Part shown: positions 23,642-30,675 of the stretch, piece after piece
How the letters are laid out: every line of letters starts with the position of its first letter
How positions within the stretch are numbered: the first letter of the stretch is position 1
Source of the DNA: a virus
Reading direction: 5' to 3' (one strand)
Virus record (IMG/VR): IMGVR_UViG_3300034066_000200
Span: 1 to 35,211 of that record
Length of the DNA stretch: 35,211 nucleotides
Position numbers and translations under genes: made by a program
Notes under the pieces: model-generated
Seen by the model: the letters and a program-made list of their open reading frames with translations, nothing else
Told to the model about the DNA's origin: nothing
Database searches by the model: none

Positions 23642-24376
23642 ATGGCGTTCAATATGGACGGTTATGTCGATGTTGCGGAAAGAATCCGCATCTTCAAACA
23701 GTTACACCCACAAGGTTCTTTGCAACCTGCGAACTTAGGCGAGCCATTCAGGATCGTTGAAATAGGAGACAAGGTATTCGTGGTTTATGTCGCTGCGGCC
23801 TACCGTACTCCTGATGATCCTCGTCCAGGAATCGGAATGGCAATGGAGCCATTTCCGGGGAAGACGAACTACACCCGTGACAGCGAGTTAATGAACGCTG
23901 AAACGAGTGCTTGGGGTCGGGCAATTGTCGCCGCACTTGCCTCTGATACGCAGAAGATTGCTTCGGCAGAAGAGGTACGGAACCGTCAAGTAGATCACCC
24001 GTCTGCTCATCAAGATCCAGTCCTGCCACCAATTCCGAAGCGTGAGCCTGCATCGATCACTCCTTTGAAAGTTGTGGATAACTCGCAACGTTCCCGTGAG
24101 CAAATGATCGCTGACGCAAACGCCAAGAGCGAGGCGATGGTTAAGGCCAATGAGGAATCTAAGCAAACCGGTGAGAAGCCTGAGATGCCTAATTCAACCC
24201 TCATCAGCGAGAAGCAAGTGAAGTTGCTTTGCAAGCTCTTGCGTGACGGAGGAATCAAGGACTTCAGTGCGTGGGCATCTACGCGGCTGAACCGTCCTCT
24301 AGAAGAACTTACGGAAATTACCAAGCGTGAAGCAACAGCAATCATCGGTGACCTCATGAATAACGGGGTCAACTGA
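23642..24376 (+). CDS. Probable single-strand annealing / ssDNA-binding recombination protein
   Basis: A 244-residue protein. The N-terminal domain has DGYVDVAERIRIFKQLHPQG, FVVYVAAAYRTPDDPRPGIG and TRDSELMNAETSAWGRAIVA followed by ASAEEVRNRQ. The MN-x-ET-S-x-WGRA-x-VA signature is shared with Erf/Sak-like phage annealing proteins. A linker follows, and a C-terminal helical domain ISEKQVKLLCKLLRDGGIKD with ATAIIGDLM. It would coat the tails made by the YqaJ exonuclease and anneal them. The exact annealing superfamily cannot be fixed by eye. Confidence 0.75.
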   Translation: MAFNMDGYVDVAERIRIFKQLHPQGSLQPANLGEPFRIVEIGDKVFVVYVAAAYRTPDDPRPGIGMAMEPFPGKTNYTRDSELMNAETSAWGRAIVAALASDTQKIASAEEVRNRQVDHPSAHQDPVLPPIPKREPASITPLKVVDNSQRSREQMIADANAKSEAMVKANEESKQTGEKPEMPNSTLISEKQVKLLCKLLRDGGIKDFSAWASTRLNRPLEELTEITKREATAIIGDLMNNGVN

Positions 24377-24642
24377 TGATCGTGACATTCAGCGAGTTCC
24401 CGACTAAGTGGTTCAAGAGGCAGGTGAAGCCGAGTGGTGATATCGGAGTGCTCGCCGACGCAGTTGCTACGGCGTGGGAGAAAAGAAACAAGCCGAAGGG
24501 AGATGCGCTTGAATGCCAATGGGCGAGCCTGTGCATCGATGCCGTGTTCATCGTCCGTGACAAAGGTATTCACTGCGAATATCAGATCTTTTCGGAAGAC
24601 GAGAGTGGCCTCGGAGCCTTTGAGGTAGGTCAGTTCTCATGA
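24376..24642 (+). CDS. Small protein, unknown
   Basis: An 88-residue protein, TGATG-coupled to the annealing gene and overlapping the next gene by 4 bases. FSEFPTKWFKRQVKPSGDIG, then a helix VLADAVATAWEKRN and a beta part CIDAVFIVRDKGIHCEYQIF. It contains three Cys without a metal-site spacing. No function is recognised. Confidence 0.65.
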   Translation: MIVTFSEFPTKWFKRQVKPSGDIGVLADAVATAWEKRNKPKGDALECQWASLCIDAVFIVRDKGIHCEYQIFSEDESGLGAFEVGQFS

Positions 24643-25154
24643 GCCTGCCATACAACGGAACCGAGGGTTATGTTGATTCCCCGGCGAGCAAGGAGAGAGC
24701 AGTCAGAGAGGCTAAAGACGGTAGTGCCGTCAGCCGTCAGCAACTAATTCTCCACCTCGTTGAAGTCGCTGGGATTCACGGCCGCACTTGGAAAGAGTTG
24801 CAAGGAGTACTCCCTGATCTTCATCACGGACAGATCTCCGCAAGCCTTTCGGTGTTGCATAAGTCTGGTGATCTCTTCCAGTTAAAGCCGAAACGAGGAA
24901 AGTCGCATCCATACGTTCATCACAGTTTCCACTACCAATGGCACGAAAGCCTCCGAATAGACGCTCCAGCCCGTATCAAGCGGAACGTTGACAGGGATCG
25001 GGTAGCCAAGGCTCGGGAGGAAGCTCTTGATCTACAGGAGATGCTTCTGTTGCTTGAGGATGGCGTATTCAAGCCGAGCACACTGTTCTTCCAGAATCTT
25101 CACGGTACAATCAGCACTCTCATTGAACTGCTGGAGGAGAAGGATGCGGAATGA
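24639..25154 (+). CDS. Winged-helix DNA-binding protein
   Basis: A 171-residue protein with a winged helix-turn-helix at about residues 30-95: QQLILHLVEVAGIHGRTWKE, LQGVLPDLHHGQISASLSVL, HKSGDLFQLKPKRGKSHPYV (helix, recognition helix, wing). The C-terminal 70 residues are charged helices (DRDRVAKAREEALDLQEMLL; GTISTLIELLEEK), suited to dimerising. Such proteins occur before replication and WhiB genes in actinophages. It is probably a regulator or replication accessory. The end overlaps the WhiB start by 11 bases. Confidence 0.75.
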   Translation: MSLPYNGTEGYVDSPASKERAVREAKDGSAVSRQQLILHLVEVAGIHGRTWKELQGVLPDLHHGQISASLSVLHKSGDLFQLKPKRGKSHPYVHHSFHYQWHESLRIDAPARIKRNVDRDRVAKAREEALDLQEMLLLLEDGVFKPSTLFFQNLHGTISTLIELLEEKDAE

Positions 25155-25416
25155 ACAATGGAGACTGCTAGCCGCGTGTCGAGGATTGCCTACAGCGATC
25201 TTCTTTCCTGAACACGGAAGCGAGCTTCCCGATCCATACGATGATGCGAGAAAGATATGCGCTAATTGCACGGTGAGGGAACAGTGTTTGGAGTTGTCAG
25301 AATCATTCGCTACCAGTGGTGATCGGAACGGAATGTTCGGTGGCCTCAGCCCTGCGGAGCGAAAGACTTTCAGGCGACACGCACGGTCATCACTGAAATT
25401 GCGTAAGTCATGCTGA
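25144..25416 (+). CDS. whiB: WhiB-like Fe-S transcription regulator
   Basis: A 90-residue WhiB family protein. The four cluster ligands are C12 (LLAACRG), C39 and C42 (ICANC) and C48 (EQC), the standard C-xn-C-x2-C-x5-C spacing. The GMFGGLSPAER motif (63-73) matches the G[IV]WGG-like turn of the family, and a basic tail follows. WhiB proteins occur in Actinobacteria and their phages, where they bind the sigma factor and change host transcription, as shown for mycobacteriophage TM4 WhiBTM4. ATG 25144 is set by the GGAGAAGG just upstream. The gene overlaps the methyltransferase start, so both are expressed together. Confidence 0.93.
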   Translation: MRNEQWRLLAACRGLPTAIFFPEHGSELPDPYDDARKICANCTVREQCLELSESFATSGDRNGMFGGLSPAERKTFRRHARSSLKLRKSC

Positions 25417-26693
25417 ACGTTCTGTCTCTCTTTTCAGGCGTAGGAGGATTTGACTACGGACTTGAAAATGCGGGGATGAAGACGGTGTTTCAATGCGAGA
25501 TAGATAAGCATTGTCAACAAATTCTGCACCGGCATTGGCCAGATGTCCCGAAGTGGGACGACATTCAAACACTCACAGGGAAGCACATTCTTGAAAACGC
25601 TGGCGTAGTCGATGTGGTTGCATGGGGATCTCCTTGTCAAGACCTCTCGCTCGCTGGCAAAAGAGCAGGCCTCGCTGGCGAAAGCAGTGGGTTGTTTCAC
25701 GAAGGAATACGGATAATTAAAGAGTTGAGAAAGGAAAGTAATGGACAATATCCAAGAGTCTCTATTTGGGAAAATGTCATGGGGAGTCTCTCGTCCAACG
25801 GTGGTTCTGACTTCGGGAGGGTCATCGATGAAATGGCCGAGGCAGGGGCATTGGTCATTGAATGGCGCAGTCTGGACTCAAGATTCTTCGGAGTCGCACA
25901 ACGGAGAAGAAGAGTGTTCGTCGTCGCTGTCTTTGATCCTGCAGTCGCCCGAGACTGTCCCGACCCGATATTACCTGTCACCCGTGGCGTGTACTGGCAT
26001 TCTAAGACGAGCGCGGCGAAGAGGGAAAGTACTTCCAGAAAGATTGGAAACGGCATTGAATCAAATAGCGCAATCATCGGATCAGAAATAGTCGGGACTC
26101 TAAGTGCGTCAGATGCCAAGCAAATTAGCAATCAATATGTAAATGAAAACAAGTGCGTAGTAGAACCGTTATTGGTTGACGGAACGAGGAATGACGATCT
26201 GAGATTGTACGAAGACGGCATAGTGCGAACCATGAGGGCGAGGATGGGAACGGGAGGAGGGAATACCCCTACGGTTCTCGTGCCAACACTTTCCTTTGAT
26301 ACGCAATTCGGAAGCAATGCCGGTGTATTTGAAGATCAATCTCCAACGTTGAAGTCCAGTCAACAATCCCCTTCCGTTCTTCAGGAACCACTGACATATG
26401 ACGGATACAACCAAACGCTTTCCGATGATGGGATACATCGATCGCTTTGGATAGGAAGGGATTCCTCAGACTTCATAGCGCAGGAGGAGAACAAATCTGA
26501 AGAAGTTTCTCCGCAGTTCGCAATTCGTAGATTGACGCCGCTTGAATGTGAGCGTCTCATGGGTTGGCCTGATAATTGGACGGAAGGACAGAGCGATTCG
26601 CACCGTTACAAGCAATGCGGAAATGGAGTTGCCTCTCCCGTGGCAGAGTGGATCGGAGAGCAAGTCCTAAAGATATGGAGCAAGCATGAATGA
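25410..26693 (+). CDS. DNA cytosine-C5 methyltransferase
   Basis: A 427-residue C5-methyltransferase transferring methyl from S-adenosylmethionine to cytosine in DNA. Motif I FSGVGGFDYGLE (8-19), motif IV GSPCQDLS with catalytic C76, motif VI WENV (E121), motif VIII QRRRRVF (164-170), then a long target-recognition stretch (about 180-370), motif IX RRLTPLECERLMGWPDNW (from 373) and motif X GNGVASP (403-409). All catalytic elements are intact. It overlaps WhiB by 7 bases and the next gene by 8. No restriction partner is near. With TET and glycosyltransferase genes in the same genome, it is the likely first step of DNA hypermodification. The target sequence is unknown. Confidence 0.95.
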   Translation: MLNVLSLFSGVGGFDYGLENAGMKTVFQCEIDKHCQQILHRHWPDVPKWDDIQTLTGKHILENAGVVDVVAWGSPCQDLSLAGKRAGLAGESSGLFHEGIRIIKELRKESNGQYPRVSIWENVMGSLSSNGGSDFGRVIDEMAEAGALVIEWRSLDSRFFGVAQRRRRVFVVAVFDPAVARDCPDPILPVTRGVYWHSKTSAAKRESTSRKIGNGIESNSAIIGSEIVGTLSASDAKQISNQYVNENKCVVEPLLVDGTRNDDLRLYEDGIVRTMRARMGTGGGNTPTVLVPTLSFDTQFGSNAGVFEDQSPTLKSSQQSPSVLQEPLTYDGYNQTLSDDGIHRSLWIGRDSSDFIAQEENKSEEVSPQFAIRRLTPLECERLMGWPDNWTEGQSDSHRYKQCGNGVASPVAEWIGEQVLKIWSKHE

Positions 26694-27156
26694 GATCCAC
26701 GACTACAACGTTGACCTAGAACGGAAGGGAGAGTGTCAGGGCAATCGTGAGAAGTGCAATAATGCCAAGTGTCCGATCTACGGAACTCTCGGAAGACCGG
26801 GGAGGGACGGTAAGCGACGCATTCGTGGTTGTGGAGATCCACAGGCAAGAGGCAAGCGTAATCGAGCCAAAGGTGACGGCAAGGCAAGACGGGCTCGCAA
26901 AGTACTTGGCATAACGGGTGCTAACACACGGCATGAGGAACACTGGGGAGGGAGCTTGCGAGTGGAAGTGAAGGCAGGCGCACAGATCTCTCCGATCGCA
27001 ACGAGGTTTCACGCGGCTGAACGGCAAAGCGCACAGGCAAAGTCAATCGGCGATCACAGGCCTTTCGTCATGGTTGCGATGCCTGACGATGAGAAGGACG
27101 GAATAGTACTAATGCGACTCAGCGAGTTCGCAACGTTGATTGGGGTGATTATGTGA
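26686..27156 (+). CDS. Conserved phage protein with Cys cluster and possible nuclease-like core
   Basis: A 156-residue basic protein. The N-terminus has C17, C24, C29 and C49 (GECQGNREKC, NAKCPIYG, RGCGDP), possibly a zinc site. Residues 55-110 are rich in Arg/Lys: KGDGKARRARKVLGI, TRHEEHWGGSLRVEVKAGAQ. The EHWGG-x-LRVEVKAG stretch has an E-x-K element as in PD-(D/E)xK nucleases or resolvases. The C-terminal part PFVMVAMPDDEKDGIVLMRL looks like a beta-alpha end. A Holliday-junction or restriction-like nuclease is possible but unproven. It is coupled to methyltransferase and initiator genes. Confidence 0.6.
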   Translation: MNEIHDYNVDLERKGECQGNREKCNNAKCPIYGTLGRPGRDGKRRIRGCGDPQARGKRNRAKGDGKARRARKVLGITGANTRHEEHWGGSLRVEVKAGAQISPIATRFHAAERQSAQAKSIGDHRPFVMVAMPDDEKDGIVLMRLSEFATLIGVIM

Positions 27157-27902
27157 GTATTCGATGGATGGCTCAAATATGGGCTAAGTCTCCATACCGG
27201 GGAGAGCGACTGTTATTGCATTTGGCTCTCGGAGATTACGCCAATGACGAAGGGATTTGCTGGCCGTCACAACGGACGCTCGCACAAAAGGCTCGTTGCT
27301 CGGAGAACTTCGTCAGACTCACCCTGCGACAAATGGTTAACGACGGATTAGTTGAACTACATAAGTCCTCAAATGGAAGAGGGAACACTGCCGTCTATCA
27401 ACTGAAACCCCATCCAGCAAATGGGGAACCAGCGAATCCCCATTCGCCAAGACGAGAAACCCCAATCCCGGACACTTCTGACACCTATATATTGAACCAT
27501 CAAGAACCATCAATACTCGATGAACAATTTGAGCGATTCTGGAAGGCATACCCACGGAGAGTGGCGAAGACGACTGCCAAGAAAGCGTTCATGCGGATCA
27601 TGAAAGCAAAAGAAGCTCCAGATCTAGAAGAACTGTTTGAGGCCGTACTTAATTACGCCGCAGGAGTGAAGGACATTCAGTATTGCGCTCATCCTGCAAC
27701 TTGGCTTAATCAGCAACGTTGGCTTGACGATAAGACCTCGGAACCGACTAAGATACAAGTACCCCAGAACATCAGTGACGCACAATCCCTCGGTGCTTCC
27801 CACCGTCTCGCCGGTATGAGCCGAAGCGATCTTGAGGACGCAATCAGTCACCTAACTCCTGAAGCGCAGAGCGCAGCCATATCCGCATACGAAAGGAAAT
27901 AG
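27153..27902 (+). CDS. Replication initiator-like protein with N-terminal HTH
   Basis: A 249-residue protein starting at GTG 27153 (GTGA overlap). Residues 10-85 are a winged helix of the replication-protein type: LLLHLALGDYANDEGICWPS, QRTLAQKARCSENFVRLTLR, QMVNDGLVELHKSS. After a Pro-rich linker, residues 125-200 match the C-terminal domain common in phage lambda O/DnaD-like initiators: FERFWKAYPRRVAKTTAKKA, then HPATWLNQQRWLD. It would bind an origin and recruit host helicase. With no polymerase or helicase in the genome, this is the main replication gene. The non-coding stretch at 28370-28649 is a candidate origin region. Confidence 0.82.
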   Translation: MSIRWMAQIWAKSPYRGERLLLHLALGDYANDEGICWPSQRTLAQKARCSENFVRLTLRQMVNDGLVELHKSSNGRGNTAVYQLKPHPANGEPANPHSPRRETPIPDTSDTYILNHQEPSILDEQFERFWKAYPRRVAKTTAKKAFMRIMKAKEAPDLEELFEAVLNYAAGVKDIQYCAHPATWLNQQRWLDDKTSEPTKIQVPQNISDAQSLGASHRLAGMSRSDLEDAISHLTPEAQSAAISAYERK

Positions 27903-27904
27903 CA

Positions 27905-28369
27905 ATGAAGCGTTTATCACTACTAATAGCCATACTCATAGCGGTCACTCCCTCGATCGCAGAAGCCAAATATTCACCAATTAAGCAAGAGAAGAAGATT
28001 AAGTATCGTCACGGAGACTGCTCATGGGTTCCCGAAGTAGCGATCTCAGCAGGATGGGAGCAGAAGCAAATTCCGCGGCTGATTCACATAATTAAGCGAG
28101 AGTCAGGTTGCTGTCCTAACCGTGCAGGAGGAGACATTGTTGACAAGGATTGCAACATAACCGGGGTAGCGAGATGGAATCACAGAAGCGACAGCGGACT
28201 GCTCCAGATCAACGGAGTTCATTGGAAGCAAGATCATCCTCAATATCACGGACTCGTATGCAAGGAAATGAAAGTTTGCACGCAGAAGCCATTAATGGAT
28301 CCAGAAACAAACCTCCGTGCTGGGAAGCTCTTATTCGATGTCGCTGGCTGGAAGCCATGGGGATTCTAG
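27905..28369 (+). CDS. Secreted lysozyme/transglycosylase-like protein
   Basis: A 154-residue protein with a signal peptide (KRLSLLIAILIAVTPSIAEA, cut near residue 21). The mature part is a goose-lysozyme/SLT-like fold: helix IPRLIHIIKRESGCCPN with the probable catalytic E66, and WNHRSDSGLLQINGVHW (91-107). Six Cys (39, 69, 70, 83 and two near 119-125) could form disulfides outside the cell. It is expressed from the early, not the lysis, region. Possible roles are local cell-wall remodelling, a superinfection-related function or a virion-linked hydrolase. None can be chosen from sequence. Confidence 0.78.
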   Translation: MKRLSLLIAILIAVTPSIAEAKYSPIKQEKKIKYRHGDCSWVPEVAISAGWEQKQIPRLIHIIKRESGCCPNRAGGDIVDKDCNITGVARWNHRSDSGLLQINGVHWKQDHPQYHGLVCKEMKVCTQKPLMDPETNLRAGKLLFDVAGWKPWGF

Positions 28370-28586
28370 AACTGCATCAGCCGTTACCTCGTCACACCTG
28401 AGGCCTCAAAACGGCATTAACCAGCCCATGCCCCGAATCGGGCATTCAGGCTTTGAAATGGCTCCCTACGTGGGGTTATTTTCACCCTTCAATTGAGGTC
28501 AGACGCCGAAAGCGTCCAAAGCCTTATTTTGCAACGTTCCGCGGCGAAAGAGCTTGCACGGAATTTTCCCGAAAGTCCCAACTGCG
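28370..28586 (+). other. Intergenic region with several hairpins (possible origin/terminators)
   Basis: About 220 bases without a supported gene. Features seen: palindrome GAGGCCTC (28400-28407); nested repeat AGCC...GGCT (28423-28426/28449-28452) enclosing ATGCCC/GGGCAT (28428-28433/28440-28445); CCC-TACGT-GGGG before TTATTTT (near 28463-28482), a weak terminator; GACGC-CGAAA-GCGTC (28502-28516) followed shortly by TTATTTT. Clustered hairpins next to the initiator gene could mark an origin or a transcription boundary. Confidence 0.45.
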
Positions 28587-28649
28587 CCGTACCGGTGAGG
28601 CAGGCTTGAGGTGACGGCTGGAACGGCCAGCCGAGGAAAGGGTACGGAG
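28587..28649 (+). promoter_or_regulatory. Structured 5' leader with base-paired ribosome-binding region
   Basis: Outer stem CCGTACC (28587-28593) pairs perfectly with GGTACGG (28641-28647). Inside it is a second perfect hairpin, CGGCTGG (28615-28621) and CCAGCCG (28627-28633), with loop AACGG. The outer 3' strand ends two bases before ATG 28650 and would cover the start region and the GGAG there. This has the architecture of an RNA that controls translation. I do not recognise it as a known riboswitch class. DNA-level function (operator, origin) is the alternative. Confidence 0.5.
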
Positions 28650-28955
28650 ATGGGAAATTGGGATTCAATCCAACATGCTGTTGTGGATCAATTCACGCTC
28701 GGCACGGGTATCAGTTGTGCACACCTCAATACGGGTGGTGGTTGCACTGCGATTCATATTCCGATAGAGGGCAAAGGTTATCTACTTGTGACAGACGGTC
28801 AGGCAGAGATTCCTTTGCCAGACGAGTTTGAGACTATTGCTGTGACCAAGTACAACTCTTCAGATGTGGAGTGGGACACTCAATATTTTGAGAACTACAC
28901 AGATGCAATCAATTACTGCCGATACATGTACGACCTGTTCACTGGACGCATCTAA
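28650..28955 (+). CDS. Small early protein, unknown
   Basis: A 101-residue acidic protein. ATG 28650 is preferred to an upstream in-frame ACG/ATG extension because the AAAGG at 28637-28641 is correctly spaced and the upstream part lies in the hairpin region. GNWDSIQHAVVDQFTLGTGI, HLNTGGGCTAIHIPIEGKGY, LLVTDGQAEIPLPD and NYTDAINYCRYMYDLFTG indicate a small alpha/beta fold. Similar proteins in phages have no assigned function. It is first in the run of small genes and is controlled by the structured leader. Confidence 0.75.
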   Translation: MGNWDSIQHAVVDQFTLGTGISCAHLNTGGGCTAIHIPIEGKGYLLVTDGQAEIPLPDEFETIAVTKYNSSDVEWDTQYFENYTDAINYCRYMYDLFTGRI

Positions 28956-29170
28956 TGGCTAAGTACACCTGTATGGCTTGTTACGAGACATTCAATTCGA
29001 GTACGGATCACATGATCCATTACACCACTGCTCATCATGTCGGACGGGTTAAACGTTCCGATCTGATGAAGCGAGAGATTTCCTGTCGGAGTTGCGCCAA
29101 GCGACTTCGTTCAGGGATAACCGTCTGCGATTGCGGATGGGAACTTAACCCAATAGGAGAAGGGAAATAG
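28955..29170 (+). CDS. Double zinc-finger small protein
   Basis: A 71-residue protein in a TAATG overlap. The first half is C2H2-like: YTCMACYETFNSSTDHMIHY then TAHH. The second half has REISCRSC and ITVCDCGWEL, a four-Cys ribbon. Two zinc sites in one small basic protein suggest nucleic acid or protein binding. It belongs to a group of small Cys-rich genes between here and 32220. Confidence 0.75.
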   Translation: MAKYTCMACYETFNSSTDHMIHYTTAHHVGRVKRSDLMKREISCRSCAKRLRSGITVCDCGWELNPIGEGK

Positions 29171-29172
29171 CA

Positions 29173-29367
29173 ATGAAGACAGCACAGAAGAAGGCACTCT
29201 TGGACATTAACCAAGATGTGCGAGGAACCTGTCAGTTAATTAGGGAGAAGATCTACGCAGGAGACCTCGGCGAAGTTGAGTTGTACGCCGAAGCTCTGAT
29301 CTCACTCTCTCATCGAATAACCAATGAAGTAGCAAATATCCGACAAGCAAATCAGGAAGGAAAGTAA
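29173..29367 (+). CDS. Small helical protein
   Basis: A 64-residue protein, ATG 29173 after GGAAATAGCA. It is entirely helical in appearance (KKALLDINQDVRGTCQLIRE; ELYAEALISLSHRITNEVAN), with alternating charge and leucine spacing, so a helical hairpin or dimer is likely. No function recognised. It is two bases after the previous gene. Confidence 0.65.
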   Translation: MKTAQKKALLDINQDVRGTCQLIREKIYAGDLGEVELYAEALISLSHRITNEVANIRQANQEGK

Positions 29368-29369
29368 CA

Positions 29370-29795
29370 ATGGACAAGGCAAAGGCAAAGGCGATCACGG
29401 ATCGCTTCGCAGAAGCAATTCTTGCAGTTGAGCAGGAGTTCGGGGTGAAGTTGGCGAAGAGCCGCGGAACTTACGACTCATCAATGTTCAAGCAGACATT
29501 TGAGTTCCACGAAGTAAGCATCGGCAGTAGCGGAGTGAACGAATCCTCGCCACAAGCACTGGATTACCACCGTTTCACAAAGACATTCGGCCTCAACGTT
29601 GGAATGTTAGGCAAACCGGTAAAAGTGAAATCAGGAACTTACCTGTTCGCAGGCCTCAACATCAGCCGTCCGAAGTACATGGTTGCACTCGCTGACGAGC
29701 GAGGCAAGGACGCAGGTGCGACAACCCTCAAGGCTTTGCCAAGAGAGTTCTTCGTTGACGAGTTGGCGTTCATTGAATCACGGAAGGGAGCCTAG
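29370..29795 (+). CDS. Early protein, unknown
   Basis: A 141-residue protein, ATG 29370. Begins with a basic helix (KAKAKAITDRFAEAILAVEQ) followed by EFGVKLAKSRGTYDSSMFKQ and a beta-rich middle (TFEFHEVSIGSSG; VKSGTYLFAGLNISRPKYMV). Proteins of this form occur among phage early genes without known function. It ends two bases before the next start. Confidence 0.68.
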   Translation: MDKAKAKAITDRFAEAILAVEQEFGVKLAKSRGTYDSSMFKQTFEFHEVSIGSSGVNESSPQALDYHRFTKTFGLNVGMLGKPVKVKSGTYLFAGLNISRPKYMVALADERGKDAGATTLKALPREFFVDELAFIESRKGA

Positions 29796-29797
29796 TC

Positions 29798-30043
29798 ATG
29801 GCGCAAGGTTGGACAGACGAGAACCGAGTTGCTCGATCACAGTATTTGAAAGATCTTCGCAGTCTCACGGATGCGTTATACAACTTCACTCACGCATGGG
29901 AGAGATTGTCTGAAGAAGATCAAGACCTGTGCAACAAGCACAAGTGGGAGGGGATCTCACTTAGTTTCTGCGAGCTTCCTTACGAGTTTGAAAATGCTCT
30001 TGAAGTGATTCAGGTTGCATTTGAGATGGGAAAGGTGGAGTGA
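29798..30043 (+). CDS. Small early protein, unknown
   Basis: An 81-residue protein with a helical pattern rich in aromatic and acidic residues: GWTDENRVARSQYLKDLRSL, TDALYNFTHAWERLSEED, LSFCELPYEFENALEVIQVA. No motif known to me. Stop overlaps the next start (TGATG). Confidence 0.65.
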   Translation: MAQGWTDENRVARSQYLKDLRSLTDALYNFTHAWERLSEEDQDLCNKHKWEGISLSFCELPYEFENALEVIQVAFEMGKVE

Positions 30044-30213
30044 TGGCTAACTCATATGGCGACTGCGTGATCTGCGCCGAGGAATACATCATGCCAATAA
30101 TCAACGTTGACGGGTCATGCAGTTCTTGCAATGGCTCACCCCGAGATTGTGATTGTGGCGATGTCTGCCCAAAATGCGGCGAGGACTTGAAAATCATGGG
30201 AGAGGACGAGTGA
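30043..30213 (+). CDS. Zinc-ribbon small protein
   Basis: A 56-residue protein missed by a 60-residue cut-off. It has CVICAEEY, then CSSCNG, CDCG and CPKCGED: four Cys pairs, C8/C11, C26/C29, C35/C37 and C41/C44, enough for one or two zinc sites. The spacing resembles bacterial zinc-ribbon proteins. It overlaps both neighbours by one base, so it is read within the operon. Confidence 0.7.
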   Translation: MANSYGDCVICAEEYIMPIINVDGSCSSCNGSPRDCDCGDVCPKCGEDLKIMGEDE

Positions 30214-30443
30214 TGGACAAGTTCTACCGAATCCAGATCGTGCTCTCCATACCTGATTACCAGTTGTGTGACGAGCATCAGGGAGTCCAGATCACCGGTT
30301 TGGATTACATCACGATTGGCGACGACTGCCAAATTCACGAGATCTCCGAGAGCGAAATGCTTCTCGTTGAAAAAGAATCAGCAATATTCCAACAGGAAGT
30401 GCTGAGGTCAATAAACCAACTACCCCAAGAGGAGGGGAAATGA
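30213..30443 (+). CDS. Small acidic protein, unknown
   Basis: A 76-residue protein; ATG 30213 overlaps the previous TGA. An upstream in-frame ATG at 30153 lies inside the zinc-ribbon gene and is not preferred. Residues FYRIQIVLSIPDYQLC, GVQITGLDYITIGDDCQIHE and a final helix ESAIFQQEVLRSINQLPQEE. No recognised function. It overlaps the HTH gene by 4 bases. Confidence 0.62.
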   Translation: MDKFYRIQIVLSIPDYQLCDEHQGVQITGLDYITIGDDCQIHEISESEMLLVEKESAIFQQEVLRSINQLPQEEGK

Positions 30444-30670
30444 AAAAGATAGAAATGCAAGTCAGGGTTCAGCGCAGACGGCTGGCCAAAACGATCAGGG
30501 AAGAAAGGACTCTCCGCGGCTTAAGTCAAGGAGATCTAGCAATTAAGGCAGGCATCGATCGCAAGACTGTGAATCGGATAGAGAATCAACACTTCAGCCC
30601 ACAGTTAGACACAATTGTACGCCTAGCAAGTGCTCTCGGTTACCGACCCGAAGAATTGATCGGAGCTTGA
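30440..30670 (+). CDS. XRE-type helix-turn-helix regulator
   Basis: A 76-residue Cro/C1-type DNA-binding protein. The HTH spans residues 16-70: KTIREERTLRGLSQGDLAIK, AGIDRKTVNRIENQHFSPQL, then IVRLASALGYRPEELIG. It is only the DNA-binding domain with no oligomerisation or cleavage domain, so it acts like a Cro-type repressor or early regulator, not a lambda CI. No integrase is present, so it does not by itself indicate lysogeny. Operators were not identified. Confidence 0.9.
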   Translation: MKKIEMQVRVQRRRLAKTIREERTLRGLSQGDLAIKAGIDRKTVNRIENQHFSPQLDTIVRLASALGYRPEELIGA

Positions 30671-30675
30671 GCGAG

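Noticed and set aside
24010-24573. 187-codon open frame on the - strand
   Set aside because: It lies wholly opposite the annealing-protein gene and its neighbour, lacks recognisable motifs and a ribosome-binding site, and all supported genes are on the + strand.
28587-28647. tRNA-like arrangement (7-bp outer stem with internal hairpin)
   Set aside because: Only 61 bases, no anticodon arm with 7-base loop, no TTCGA-type loop and no CCA-like end.
30440-30670. HTH gene as evidence of a lysogeny switch
   Set aside because: It is a lone XRE domain; no integrase, excisionase, att site or divergent repressor promoter is present.
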